Assembly (NCBI GenBank): GCA_964538675.1
Contig: CAZIGM010000011.1
Span: 1 to 43,146, forward strand
Source: CAZIGM01 sp964538675
Lineage (GTDB): Bacteria; Bacillota; Bacilli; Tepidibacillales; Tepidibacillaceae
DNA: 43,146 nt
Reading direction: 5' to 3'
The translations under genes and the position numbers were made by a program. The notes beneath the pieces are model-generated. The model saw nothing but the letters and a program-made list of their open reading frames with translations. It searched no databases and was not told the origin of the DNA. Each line of letters opens with the position of its first letter. Positions within the stretch are counted from its first letter, which is position 1. Of this stretch, positions 26,997 to 35,192 are shown piece after piece.

Positions 26997-27833
26997 TTAA
27001 TATTTATTTCTACTTCCTAAACCCTCTGTAAGACGATCTAAGATAATTGCCAATATAACAATTCCTAATCCTCCAACTAAACCTAAACCAACGTTAACAC
27101 GTGTTATTCCGCCATATACAATTGAACCTAAGCCAGGAGAACCTATCATAGCAGCGATTACAGCCATAGATAGAGCTAACATAATAGTTTGATTTATTCC
27201 TGCTATTATTGTTGGCATAGCAAGAGGTATTTGCACTTTTGTAAGTGTTTGCCAAGATGTAGATCCAAATGCTCTTGCTGCCTCGACAACTTCTACTGGA
27301 ACTTGACGAATACCTAAATTTGTAAATCTGACTGCAGGTGGTGTAGCAAATACAAAAGTAGCAATTACTGCTGGAACTCCTCCGATTCCAAATAAAAGTA
27401 TAATTGGAATTAGATAAACAAAACTTGGTAGGGTCTGCATAAAATCTAATATAGGTCTTATAATCCTATCTGCTTTATTAGATTTTGCACTCAATATTCC
27501 TAAAGGAATACCAATAATTATTGAAAAAATAGTAGCATTGAGTACAACAGCTAGTGTTTGCATAGATGCATCCCAGATATCGACAGAGCCAATATATAAA
27601 AGACCAATAAAAGTAAAGATAGCTAATCCTTTTCCTTTTATCCACCAAGCTAATAAAATAAAAAATATCGTTATTAATTCAGGTGGTAACCAAATTAAAA
27701 AATCAGTAAAACCCTCTAATAATACTGATAAACTATCGCTAATAGCATCAAAAAAATCTCCAAACACCGGTAATAACCACTCTTTAACAAATTTATTAGT
27801 CCAATCTTCTAAAGGAATAAAAAAATAATCCAC
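26997..27833 (-). CDS. opuAB: Glycine betaine ABC transporter permease
   Basis: 278 residues, with about seven membrane helices and the inner-membrane coupling motif of BPD transporters, EAARAFGSTSWQTLTKVQIP. Similar to OpuAB/ProW. GTG start overlaps the ATPase stop by one base (TAGTG), so translation is coupled. Two copies with two ATPases should make the channel. Confidence 0.9.
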   Translation of the reverse strand: MDYFFIPLEDWTNKFVKEWLLPVFGDFFDAISDSLSVLLEGFTDFLIWLPPELITIFFILLAWWIKGKGLAIFTFIGLLYIGSVDIWDASMQTLAVVLNATIFSIIIGIPLGILSAKSNKADRIIRPILDFMQTLPSFVYLIPIILLFGIGGVPAVIATFVFATPPAVRFTNLGIRQVPVEVVEAARAFGSTSWQTLTKVQIPLAMPTIIAGINQTIMLALSMAVIAAMIGSPGLGSIVYGGITRVNVGLGLVGGLGIVILAIILDRLTEGLGSRNKY

Positions 27834-29026
27834 TAATTCAACGCCTCCTCATCATCCTTTAAAGCAAGTCCAGATAAAATAGATACCCTTACGATAATTC
27901 CCATTAATTTGTTGTTCTCCACAACAGCAATTGGGTATTTTGTCTCTGCTGCCACTGGAATTAATTCCTTAAGAGGCGTATCTAATTGTGTAGTGAAATA
28001 ATCCTGTGTTAGCACGTCTTCTACCCATTTTTTATCCTTAACAGCTTTTAAGGCAGCATCTATAGTTAATAGTCCTTTAAGATTTTTTTCCTTATCCACT
28101 ACAAATATACTTGAAATACCTTCTTCTTCCATCTTTCGAATAGCAACCCTTGGACCATCCTTCCAAGTAGTAATAACATCAGGCTTTTTCATTATGTTCT
28201 CAGCATTTAATACTTTTGATCTATCTACATCTTGTACAAAGTTTGAAACATACTCACTTGAAGGATTGTTTAATACCTCTTCAGGGGTTCCAATCTGAAC
28301 TATTTCTCCATTATTCATAATTGCAATTCGATCACCTATCTTGAGCGCTTCATCTAAATCATGTGTGATAAATAATATTGTTTTATGCAATGAATCTTGT
28401 AATTGCAATAGCTCATCTTGCATTTCTTTTCTAATTAAAGGATCCAAAGCACTAAACGCCTCATCCATCAACAATATATTCGATTCGTTAGCTAGTGCTC
28501 TAGCTAGTCCAACTCTTTGTTGCATACCACCACTTAATTGATTAGGCATACTATATTCATAACCTTGCAAACCCACATTTGCTAAAGCAATCTTCCCTTT
28601 CCTCTCTCGCTCACTTTTATCCATTCCTTGAATCTCTAATCCATATGTAACATTATTTAAAATATTTCTATGTGGTAATAAAGCAAAATGTTGAAAAACC
28701 ATTCCTAATTTATTACGTCTAATCTCAGTTAACTCTTTTTTATCCATACTAACAATGTTTTTGCCATCTATTAAAATTTCACCTGATGTTGGTTCAATCA
28801 ATCTATTTATTAGTCTAATTAATGTAGATTTACCGCTTCCTGATAAACCCATAATAACAAAGACTTCACCTTCTTCTACAGTGAAAGAGGCTTGATTAAC
28901 ACCAATAGTTGCTCCTGTATCCTTTAAAATTTTTTCTTTACTTTCCCCTTTTTCCATTCTCTTTAATGCTTCAACTTTATTATGTCCATATATCTTAGTA
29001 ACATTTTTAACTTCAACTTTTTTCAT
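27833..29026 (-). CDS. opuAA: Glycine betaine ABC transporter ATP-binding protein
   Basis: 397 residues. Walker A GLSGSGKST, signature LSGGMQQRVGLARALA, Walker B ILLMDEAFSALD, H-loop FITHDLDEALKIGDR, then two CBS domains (about 280-390: IMKKPDVITTW, GISSIFVVDKE, YPIAVVENNKLMGIIV). In related transporters the CBS pair senses ionic strength and gates transport. The N-terminal KIYGHNKVEALKRMEKGESK is typical for the OpuAA/ProV group. First gene of the operon; AAGGAG lies upstream of the ATG. Confidence 0.92.
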   Translation of the reverse strand: MKKVEVKNVTKIYGHNKVEALKRMEKGESKEKILKDTGATIGVNQASFTVEEGEVFVIMGLSGSGKSTLIRLINRLIEPTSGEILIDGKNIVSMDKKELTEIRRNKLGMVFQHFALLPHRNILNNVTYGLEIQGMDKSERERKGKIALANVGLQGYEYSMPNQLSGGMQQRVGLARALANESNILLMDEAFSALDPLIRKEMQDELLQLQDSLHKTILFITHDLDEALKIGDRIAIMNNGEIVQIGTPEEVLNNPSSEYVSNFVQDVDRSKVLNAENIMKKPDVITTWKDGPRVAIRKMEEEGISSIFVVDKEKNLKGLLTIDAALKAVKDKKWVEDVLTQDYFTTQLDTPLKELIPVAAETKYPIAVVENNKLMGIIVRVSILSGLALKDDEEALN

Positions 29027-29132
29027 TTGTTTTATCTCCTTAATGCACTCTTATCCTCTTAATTATATAGCTTCACAATAATATTAGATAATTTAATAGA
29101 TAATTTAATTAATACATGACTTATGTGACTAT

Positions 29133-29159
29133 ATTATACATAGGCTGATATCTATGCAA
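29133..29159 (-). promoter_or_regulatory. Putative promoter of the opu operon
   Basis: -10 box TATAAT (29138-29133) and TTGCAT (29159-29154) with a 15-base spacer (or GTTGCA with 16), about 107 bases upstream of the ATPase start. Confidence 0.5.
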
Positions 29160-29179
29160 CCTCTATATTTTGTTTTAAT

Positions 29180-29198
29180 TGTATGTATCATACATACA
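29180..29198. promoter_or_regulatory. 19-bp palindrome, candidate GbsR operator
   Basis: TGTATGTA-TCA-TACATACA, a perfect 8-bp inverted repeat between the divergent opu and gbsR-like promoters, about 20 bases upstream of the opu -35 box. Confidence 0.5.
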
Positions 29199-29274
29199 GT
29201 TTATTCTGTATTTAATTATCAAAAGTATACTTATATATCCTCTCATATACTATAATTAACTATTATTAATCCTA

Positions 29275-29317
29275 CTTTACATACTACTTACTTTTACTTA
29301 TAATCAGTAATGTAAAG
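29275..29317 (+). promoter_or_regulatory. gbsR-like promoter framed by an inverted repeat
   Basis: -35 TTTACA (29276-29281), 17-base spacer, perfect -10 TATAAT (29299-29304). The promoter is framed by CTTTACAT (29275-29282) and ATGTAAAG (29310-29317), an exact 8-bp inverted repeat over the -35 and start point. This suggests autoregulation or looping by the regulator. Confidence 0.55.
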
Positions 29318-29363
29318 AGGGTTAGACTACATTAATTGTTTTTAAACTAAGGAGAGAACTAGA

Positions 29364-29918
29364 TTGTCATCTGAAAGTAACTTAATAAATAATGACTTAG
29401 AAACATTAAATGAATATAGAGAAAATATAATTCAGTCACTTGCAAAGAATATGGATATCTACGGTATTTCTGATTCAATCGGAAGACTATATGGAACGAT
29501 TTATTTTTCTAATCATCCATTAAACTTAGATAATATGCGTGACGCTCTTAGCATGAGTAAAACAAGTATGAGTACTGGAGCACGTACATTATTAAAAACA
29601 AAAATGATTAAAAAGGTCTGGAAAAAAGGTGAAAGAAAAGCCTTATATGTGGCCGAAAACGATTGGTATAAAGTTTTTACAGAATATTTTACAACAAGAT
29701 GGATAGATGCCCTTGAAGCTAATATGAGTGTTATAAAGGATACAGAAAAATTATTAATTGAACTTGAAAATGATAACAATACTAATCCTTTAGTAAAAGA
29801 GGAAATCAAACTCGATTTAATGAAATTGGAGAAGATTAAAAATTATTACAATTGGCTTGAAAATTTAATAGAAACTTTTGAATCTGGAGAGATTTATGAT
29901 TTTGTACCAAAAAAATAG
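29364..29918 (+). CDS. gbsR: GbsR-type MarR-like osmoprotectant regulator
   Basis: 184 residues. YGISDSIGRLYGTIYFSNHP, MSKTSMSTGARTLLKTKMI, KKVWKKGERKALYVAE and a C-terminal FESGEIYDFVPKK match the GbsR/OpcR family: an N-terminal winged helix and a C-terminal helical/ligand part. Family members repress choline or betaine uptake and synthesis genes and respond to choline or osmolarity. Divergent orientation to the opu operon strongly suggests that operon as its target. TTG start with GGAGAG 7 bases upstream. Confidence 0.85.
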   Translation: MSSESNLINNDLETLNEYRENIIQSLAKNMDIYGISDSIGRLYGTIYFSNHPLNLDNMRDALSMSKTSMSTGARTLLKTKMIKKVWKKGERKALYVAENDWYKVFTEYFTTRWIDALEANMSVIKDTEKLLIELENDNNTNPLVKEEIKLDLMKLEKIKNYYNWLENLIETFESGEIYDFVPKK

Positions 29919-29941
29919 AGAAAAGTTAGTAAAATAATATT

Positions 29942-29984
29942 CATCCTTTGTAGTATAATTGATTACAAAAAAGGATGTTTTTTA
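29942..29984 (+). terminator. Rho-independent terminator of the gbsR-like gene
   Basis: Stem CATCCTTT.GTA/TAC.AAAAAGGATG followed by T6. Confidence 0.75.
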
Positions 29985-30003
29985 TTTTGGGGGGGGAATA
30001 AAA

Positions 30004-30185
30004 TTGAATAATCTAAGTTCTAAATTACTCTTGTTTTTTATAGTATTAAATATACAAAAGCCAATATATTAGAAGAAGAAAATCAGATGAAACAAGAAAT
30101 TATTAATAGCCTAACAAATCTTTCTAAAGCATTTGATACTGACATAGATAACTCTGGACATTTTTCTCTCTCAACTAATCATTAA
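30004..30185 (+). pseudogene. Small gene split by a shift at a T6 run
   Basis: A G8 run (29989-29996) acts as a strong ribosome site for TTG at 30004. Frame 0 gives MNNLSSKLLLFFIVL and stops after 22 codons. One extra T, or a -1 slip, at the T6 run (30034-30039) would continue without interruption: YSIKYTKANILEEENQMKQE to the TAA at 30185, 60 residues in all. A shorter frame from ATG 30087 gives 32 residues without a good ribosome site. It is either a recent mutation, slippage-dependent expression or a base-call error. No family recognised. The 3' end overlaps the convergent gene by 15 bases. Confidence 0.4.
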
Positions 30186-30539
30186 ATATTTTTTTAATAA
30201 TTGTTCACATTCTGATTGTAGTACATAATTAAGGTAATGATGAATATATATATAATTCTTGAATTTAACTTTAACTATTCTAACATCAGATTCCTGTCTT
30301 TCTTCAATTATTGAGCCTCCTAAAATCTTCATCTCTTTTTTTAATTGCCGCAAGTTATTTTCTATTTGCCATTGTATCTCAACTAAACTATCGTTATATA
30401 TTGTTATTAATTTACATGTAGATTTCTTTATTATATTCCGATCATATTCTAATGTCTTAATTAAAATATTTAATACCACATATTTTTTTGCAAGCTCAGA
30501 GAACTCTTTATATTCTTTAGGGTACATCAATTTTATCAT
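30171..30539 (-). CDS. Unknown 122-aa protein, probably SOS-controlled
   Basis: Helical, basic protein without signal or membrane segments. The stretch from VVLNILIKTLEYDRNIIKK to LVEIQWQIENNLRQLKKEMK loosely resembles the YhjD-type Bacillus family of unknown function (recalled, not searched). AAAGAGG is directly in front of the first ATG, so TTG at 30530 or ATG at 30527 may be the real start. A LexA-like box overlaps the predicted promoter about 40 bases upstream, suggesting induction by DNA damage. Confidence 0.65.
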   Translation of the reverse strand: MIKLMYPKEYKEFSELAKKYVVLNILIKTLEYDRNIIKKSTCKLITIYNDSLVEIQWQIENNLRQLKKEMKILGGSIIEERQESDVRIVKVKFKNYIYIHHYLNYVLQSECEQLLKKYLMIS

Positions 30540-30569
30540 CCTCTTTGTGTATTAACTTATTCATTTATA

Positions 30570-30597
30570 ATTATAAACGAACGTACGTTCTTTTTAA
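30570..30597 (-). promoter_or_regulatory. Promoter with LexA (DinR)-type box
   Basis: CGAACGTACGTTCT (30578-30591) holds the 12-bp palindrome GAACGTACGTTC and agrees with the Bacillus LexA consensus CGAACRNRYGTTYC at 13 of 14 positions. It fills the spacer of a minus-strand promoter: TATAAT (30575-30570) and TTTAAA (30597-30592). It should repress the 30171 gene. Confidence 0.6.
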
Positions 30598-30616
30598 AGA
30601 GGGAAATATACAATTA

Positions 30617-30648
30617 CCCCCACTACATGAATTACACATAAGTGGGGG
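30617..30648 (-). terminator. Hairpin 3' of the CBS gene
   Basis: 8-bp stem CCCCCACT/AGTGGGGG with a 16-base loop. The following U tract is poor (TAATTGTAT), so termination is likely but not certain. Confidence 0.45.
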
Positions 30649-30679
30649 ACAAACTCCAGATATGGATTAACTGATTGAT

Positions 30680-31105
30680 TTACATAATAGGTTTTGATGA
30701 TTTAGATATTTCAGATAATGCTTCTCCAGCTTCATCCGAAAAATCATTTCTTATTGCCAAATCTCCTATAGAAACAATACCAATCATCTTCTCATCTTCT
30801 ACAATTGGCAAACGACGAATTTGGTTATCTGCCATTAATTTTGCAGCATCATCAATTGACATATTAGCTGTTCCACTAATTACTTTCTTTGACATAAGTT
30901 CTTCAACGGAAGTTGAACCAGAGCGTTTTTTTGCATAACCTCGTAAAACAAGATCCCGGTCTGTAATCATACCTACTATTTTTTCACCGTCTAGTACTGG
31001 AATTGCACCTACGTTTAATCTTTCCATTTTTTCTGCTACTTCATAAGCATTATCAAACAAATTAACAGTTTCAACATTAGTAGTCATAATTTGACTAATC
31101 TCCAT
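30680..31105 (-). CDS. CBS-pair protein
   Basis: 141 residues made of two CBS domains: IMTTNVETVNLFDNAYEVAE...AIPVLDGEKIVGMITDRDLV, then LMSKKVISGTANMSIDDAAK...RLPIVEDEKMIGIVSIGDLA. Stand-alone CBS pairs bind adenine nucleotides and regulate partners in the cytosol; the partner is unknown here. AAGGAGG precedes the ATG. Single gene. Confidence 0.88.
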   Translation of the reverse strand: MEISQIMTTNVETVNLFDNAYEVAEKMERLNVGAIPVLDGEKIVGMITDRDLVLRGYAKKRSGSTSVEELMSKKVISGTANMSIDDAAKLMADNQIRRLPIVEDEKMIGIVSIGDLAIRNDFSDEAGEALSEISKSSKPIM

Positions 31106-31207
31106 ATTCTACATTCCTCCTTTTTCTTTATAGTGCCCGTAAATAAATATAACATTCTAATTTTAAAAGAAATCTGTTATAGTAATTGCCAAAGATATTT
31201 TCAATTA

Positions 31208-31831
31208 TTAAGGCTTGATAAACATTTGAGTCCAATAATATTTGCCAGTTCCACCTTCAGCATATCCGACACCAATGACTGTAAAATTAGAATTTAAAAT
31301 ATTTTTTCTATGCCCTTCGCTATTCATCCAACTTTCCATTACTTTTTGGACTGTTGTTTGACCCATTGCTATATTTTCACCAGCATAAGAATAATTAATA
31401 CGATAAGCTTTCATCATCTCAAACGGACTACCATATATAGGCGAAGTGTGAGAAAAATAATGATTATCTCGCATATCTTGAGATTTATGTCTTGCAACCC
31501 TAGATAATTCCCAATTTGGTCTTAAAGAGGACAATCCATATTTCGCTCGTTCTTGATTAACTAACTGAATTACTTGATGTTCTATCGTTTTAATTCGATC
31601 TATATTTGGGATATTTATTTTTTGATTAGGATAAATCAAATCAACATTTTTTATTTGAGGATTTGCTTCAATAATTTCTGAGACGCCAATTTGATATTTA
31701 GAAGCAATTAACCACAAACTGTCCCCAGATTTAACCGAGTACACATCAAGCGTTTGTGCAGATACTTTACAGTTTAAGCCAATTAAAAAAATAGTGCATA
31801 GAATAACCAAAAATAATCTTCTTTTTAGCAA
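31208..31831 (-). CDS. Secreted LysM-CAP domain protein (YkwD-like)
   Basis: 207 residues. Signal peptide (1-25), one LysM domain (about 29-75: VYSVKSGDSLWLIASKYQIG...ANPQIKNVDLIYPNQKINIP) and a CAP domain (about 85-205: LVNQERAKYGLSSLRPNWEL, HKSQDMRDNHYFSHTSP, AGENIAMG, SEGHRKNILNSNF, YWTQMF). LysM binds peptidoglycan. The function of bacterial CAP domains is unresolved. TTG start with GAGGG upstream. Second CAP protein in this window. Confidence 0.88.
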   Translation of the reverse strand: MLKRRLFLVILCTIFLIGLNCKVSAQTLDVYSVKSGDSLWLIASKYQIGVSEIIEANPQIKNVDLIYPNQKINIPNIDRIKTIEHQVIQLVNQERAKYGLSSLRPNWELSRVARHKSQDMRDNHYFSHTSPIYGSPFEMMKAYRINYSYAGENIAMGQTTVQKVMESWMNSEGHRKNILNSNFTVIGVGYAEGGTGKYYWTQMFIKP

Positions 31832-31989
31832 ATTTATCCCTCTTTTTTTTATTAATAAAATATTCTTTTTTATTTTGTATTATTTTTTCAATTTTTATTC
31901 TTAGATACATTTTATTTTTATATAGCAGGAGTTAAAGTTTTTATATTGAATTTTAAAAAACTATATTATTTTGAAAGGAGCACAATAAA

Positions 31990-33084
31990 ATGAAATCCAA
32001 CCGCGGCACACCAGATTTTCTCTTACTTTTCTTAACAATAGGTTTGGTTGGGTTTGGTATTGTGATGGTATATAGTGCCAGCTTTACTGTTTCATATTGG
32101 GAATACGAAAGTAAGTGGTACTTTACTAGTAAGCAATTAATTTTTTCAGGAATTGGCTTGCTTTTAATGTTAATATGTATGAATTTACGTCCTGATTTTT
32201 ACAAAAAACATTTCTTGCTATTTTTATTTGGATCATTTTTTTTACTTATATTAGTCTTTGTTCCAGGTATCGGCGTTAATCTTAATGGTGCTAATAGCTG
32301 GATAGGATTTAATTCAAAAACAATTCAGCCTACAGAGTTTGCTAAAATAGGCTTAATCATTTATCTATCTGCACTTTTGTCAAAAAAAAGAGAAAACATA
32401 ATAAACTTTAAACAAGGACTTCTTCCTTCTTTAATAGTAACTTTCATTTTTTTTATTTTAATCGCACTTCAACCTGACTATGGATCAGCTTTAATTCTTG
32501 CAACTACTGCAGGAACAATAATGATAGTAAGTGGAGTAAAGTTAAAACATATTTTTTATTTAGTTATGGCATGTATAATTCTACTTCCAGTTATTTTTAT
32601 ATCATCGGGCTATAGGTTTTCACGATTGACTTCTTACCTTAATCCCTGGAGTGATCCATATGGAGACGGATATCAACTAATACAGTCATTAATAGCCTTT
32701 GGTAATGGAGGGGTTTTTGGTACAGGTTTTGGAAGAGGAATTCAAAAATATTTTTATTTACCATATCCTCAATCAGACTTTATTTTCTCAGTTATTGGAG
32801 AGGAATTGGGCTTTATTGGAGTTACAATCTTTATTTTGGCGTTTTTATTACTTGTATGGCGTATACTTATTATTGCTTTACGATCAAAGGAGATTTTTGG
32901 GACTTTATTAGGGGTTGGAATAGCAAGTATGTTTGCAATTCAAGCATTTATTAATATCGGTGGTGTAACTGGTACTATTCCAATCACTGGAGTACCATTG
33001 CCCTTTATTAGTGCAGGCGGTTCGTCTTTAATAGTCAGTATGGCTTCTGTTGGAATTGTTTTATCCCTATCAAGGGAAAATTAG
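31990..33084 (+). CDS. FtsW/RodA/SpoVE family glycosyltransferase
   Basis: 364 residues with about ten membrane helices: SEDS family peptidoglycan polymerase, working with a class B PBP at division, elongation or spore cortex synthesis. Family signs: MVYSASF, LQPDYGSALIL, SGYRFSRLTSYLNPWSDPYG, GNGGVFGTGFGRG, LPYPQSDFIFSVIGEELGF and PLPFISAGGSSL near the end. Sequence alone does not separate FtsW, RodA and SpoVE. GAAAGGAG lies before the ATG. It stands alone, with a terminator after it. Confidence 0.88.
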   Translation: MKSNRGTPDFLLLFLTIGLVGFGIVMVYSASFTVSYWEYESKWYFTSKQLIFSGIGLLLMLICMNLRPDFYKKHFLLFLFGSFFLLILVFVPGIGVNLNGANSWIGFNSKTIQPTEFAKIGLIIYLSALLSKKRENIINFKQGLLPSLIVTFIFFILIALQPDYGSALILATTAGTIMIVSGVKLKHIFYLVMACIILLPVIFISSGYRFSRLTSYLNPWSDPYGDGYQLIQSLIAFGNGGVFGTGFGRGIQKYFYLPYPQSDFIFSVIGEELGFIGVTIFILAFLLLVWRILIIALRSKEIFGTLLGVGIASMFAIQAFINIGGVTGTIPITGVPLPFISAGGSSLIVSMASVGIVLSLSREN

Positions 33085-33099
33085 TAAAGTTCGGCTTTA
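33085..33099 (-). repeat. Dispersed repeat, leader fragment (copy E)
   Basis: TAAAGCCGAACTTTA on the minus strand, identical to the leader of the repeat at 11166 (and 9884); the hairpin part is absent. It touches the SEDS gene stop. Confidence 0.45.
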
Positions 33100-33110
33100 T
33101 CACCAATCTA

Positions 33111-33136
33111 AAAGGTCGGTTAATTACCGACCTTTT
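33111..33136. terminator. Bidirectional terminator
   Basis: Stem AAAGGTCGGT/ACCGACCTTT with loop TAATT and T runs on both sides, serving the convergent SEDS and Asp23 genes. Confidence 0.88.
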
Positions 33137-33146
33137 CTAATTACAA

Positions 33147-33563
33147 TTATTTTACCCGAGTATTTGTTTCTTCATCATCAACAACATCTTTATCTTTGCT
33201 TTTTTCTTTTTCTTCTTTCTTTATTTCTACGCCTTCAACAAATATATTAACTTCTACAACATTGAGTCCAGTCATAGACTCAACTGCTTCTTTAACATTT
33301 TGCTGTATATTTTTTGCTACCTCGTGAAGTTTGTATCCAAATTTAACTGATATCCTTATATCTATTGCTGTTTCTGTTTCACCTACTTCTACACGGACTC
33401 CTTTAGTAACATTTTTTCCGCTCATTCTTTTTGTTATCTCTTCAGTTAGCCCACTAGACATACCTGCTACACCCTCTGTATCCACCGCAGCTAGTCCAGC
33501 AATCATTGCTACTACATCACTCTCTATTTTTATTTTCCCAGCATCTCTTTCTTCAGTTGTCAT
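33147..33563 (-). CDS. Asp23/Gls24 family protein
   Basis: 138 residues with the typical core GKIKIESDVVAMIAGLAAVD, TEGVAGM, KGVRVEVGETETAIDIRISV, KFGYKLHEVAKNIQQNVKEA and VVEVNIFVEGV. The C-terminal tail is highly charged (Lys/Asp/Glu). Members are abundant cytosolic or membrane-bound proteins linked with envelope stress. AGAGGTGAGG precedes the ATG. Monocistronic. Confidence 0.88.
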   Translation of the reverse strand: MTTEERDAGKIKIESDVVAMIAGLAAVDTEGVAGMSSGLTEEITKRMSGKNVTKGVRVEVGETETAIDIRISVKFGYKLHEVAKNIQQNVKEAVESMTGLNVVEVNIFVEGVEIKKEEKEKSKDKDVVDDEETNTRVK

Positions 33564-33722
33564 ACTATCCTCACCTCTATCCTTTATAAAAGCTTATATT
33601 ACTATTAAATAATAACATTATTTGCTATGTAATTGCTATTATTTACCTTAATATTATGTTTTATTTATATAAATATTCTATCAAAATTATTTACATTAAA
33701 AAATTTTAAACTGTAATTATAA

Positions 33723-33769
33723 AGGGCTGTTGCTCCACGAACTATTTAGTTCCTTTTGCAACAGTCCCT
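33723..33769 (-). terminator. Large hairpin 3' of the LysM-NlpC gene
   Basis: Outer stem GGGCTGTTGC/GCAACAGTCCC (33724-33733 with 33758-33768) with a bulge, and an inner stem GAACTA/TAGTTC. The U tract on the minus strand is short. Confidence 0.55.
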
Positions 33770-33774
33770 TGAAA

Positions 33775-34524
33775 TTACTCAATTACGCGTTTAGCACCAT
33801 AATAACGATCATGCCAATAACTTGAGAATGAACCTACTTCTACTCCTTGAGAGCGATAAGTATGAAGAATCTTATTATCTCCATAATAAATACCTACATG
33901 GTCAATTACTCCATCCTTAGTGTAATCAAAAAACAACAAGTCTCCTCGACGTATTTCTGATTTACTTATATACCTGCCTGGGGGATATGAGTATTGAGAA
34001 CGTGATGATCTTTTTAATTCAATTCCGTTATCTTTAAATACTCGCTGAACAAAAGATGAACAATCGAATGTCTTTGTTTGTGTATTAGAAGCACCAAACT
34101 GATATGGAGTTCCTAAATAATTTAATCCAGATTGTATTATTTTATCTGCTTTTGCTTCCCAACTACTTTTTGTTGGGATTTTTATTATTTGGCCCACATA
34201 TAGATTGTTTGGATCTTTAAGTCCATTATGACTAATAAGGTCTTTTAGACTAACGCCAAACATTTTAGATATTTTCCATAATGTATCACCATAATTAACA
34301 AAATAAGTTGAACTATCAGGTACTGTTAGCTTTTGCCCTATATAGATCATCGGTGACTTCAAATTATTAGCTCTCATTAACGCGGTAGGACCAGTACCAA
34401 AACTTTGAGATATTTCCCAAATTGTATCACCAGATTTAACTGTATAGGTTGTTGCAAGTGCAACACTCGCAGACATTAGCGAGATTGTTAACATTATTGT
34501 AAGAATTATAAATATTCGTTTCAT
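33775..34524 (-). CDS. LysM-NlpC/P60 cell wall peptidase
   Basis: 249 residues. Signal peptide (1-24), two LysM domains (about 26-70 and 73-117: YTVKSGDTIWEISQSF, YFVNYGDTLWKISKMF), then an NlpC/P60 domain (about 125-249). Catalytic Cys in TFDCSSFVQRVF, His in GVIDHVGIYYG and a third polar residue near ILHTYRSQG are in place. It should cut gamma-D-Glu-diamino acid links in peptidoglycan, as CwlO/YkfC-type enzymes do, at the wall or spore. GGATGGTG precedes the ATG. Confidence 0.9.
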   Translation of the reverse strand: MKRIFIILTIMLTISLMSASVALATTYTVKSGDTIWEISQSFGTGPTALMRANNLKSPMIYIGQKLTVPDSSTYFVNYGDTLWKISKMFGVSLKDLISHNGLKDPNNLYVGQIIKIPTKSSWEAKADKIIQSGLNYLGTPYQFGASNTQTKTFDCSSFVQRVFKDNGIELKRSSRSQYSYPPGRYISKSEIRRGDLLFFDYTKDGVIDHVGIYYGDNKILHTYRSQGVEVGSFSSYWHDRYYGAKRVIE

Positions 34525-34606
34525 AATTCACCATCCTTTTAAAATAAAATCCTTTTCAGATATAGGATTACCCTAAGAGATTAAAATTATTGAAACAAAT
34601 ATTGGT

Positions 34607-34660
34607 AAAAAAATAGCCTATTATTAAGTGTTTTAACACCTAATAATAAGCTATTTTTAT
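34607..34660 (-). terminator. Terminator of the 34668 lipoprotein gene
   Basis: Long imperfect stem from AAAATAGCCTATTATTA to TAATAATAAGCTATTTT around GTGTTTTAACAC. A/T runs are on both sides. Confidence 0.7.
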
Positions 34661-34667
34661 TTTTTAA

Positions 34668-34988
34668 TTATTTTTCGTCACCACTAAGTATTTTTTGAAC
34701 ATATGACTTTTGATATTCGCCAGTTTTTATTCTTGCTATAATATCCGCCATTCTTTCAGGAGTTAAATCTCCAGCATCTACCATTGCTTGCAATTTTGGA
34801 GTTACATTTTCAACAAAAACTTGATCGTATTCATATGCTTCTTCTTCTGGGGCTGCCTGCTCTTCTGGAGCCGCTTGTTCCTCAGGCGCTGGTGCTGGTT
34901 CTTCCGCTGGTGTACTAGAATTACACCCTACAATAGATATAACTAATGCTAAGATAGTTATTAAAACAAACAATTTATTAAATCTCAT
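34668..34988 (-). CDS. Small lipoprotein, paralog of the next gene
   Basis: 106 residues. Signal peptide with lipobox ISIVGC, an Ala/Pro/Glu low-complexity linker (PAEEPAPAPEEQAAPEEQ) and a small C-terminal helical domain (LTPERMADIIARIKTGEY). Exposed on the outer membrane face. ATG at 34988 has AGGAGG 11 bases upstream; TTG at 34997 is only 2 bases from it. The upstream gene at 35193 codes for a similar protein, so the two arose by duplication. Function unknown. Confidence 0.72.
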   Translation of the reverse strand: MRFNKLFVLITILALVISIVGCNSSTPAEEPAPAPEEQAAPEEQAAPEEEAYEYDQVFVENVTPKLQAMVDAGDLTPERMADIIARIKTGEYQKSYVQKILSGDEK

Positions 34989-35123
34989 TTCTATCAATTC
35001 CTCCTATTTCGATAAAATTAATTAATCTAACATAGTTGTATTTTATCATTATCAATAACGCTTTTTAGATTAGAATTATGAATAATTTATGACTATACAT
35101 ACAGAATTAATATATACAAAATT

Positions 35124-35168
35124 AAAAAAAACAGTTTTATCATATTATCTATGATAAAACTGTTTTTT
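35124..35168. terminator. Bidirectional terminator between the lipoprotein paralogs
   Basis: 14-bp stem ACAGTTTTATCATA/TATGATAAAACTGT with flanking A and T runs. Confidence 0.88.
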
Positions 35169-35192
35169 AATATAAATATTGTTTAATTAGTT

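Noticed and set aside
27833..29026. Methionine or polar amino acid ABC transporter
   Set aside because: CBS domains on the ATPase, the Trp-rich binding protein and the GbsR-type neighbour all point to betaine-type osmoprotectants.
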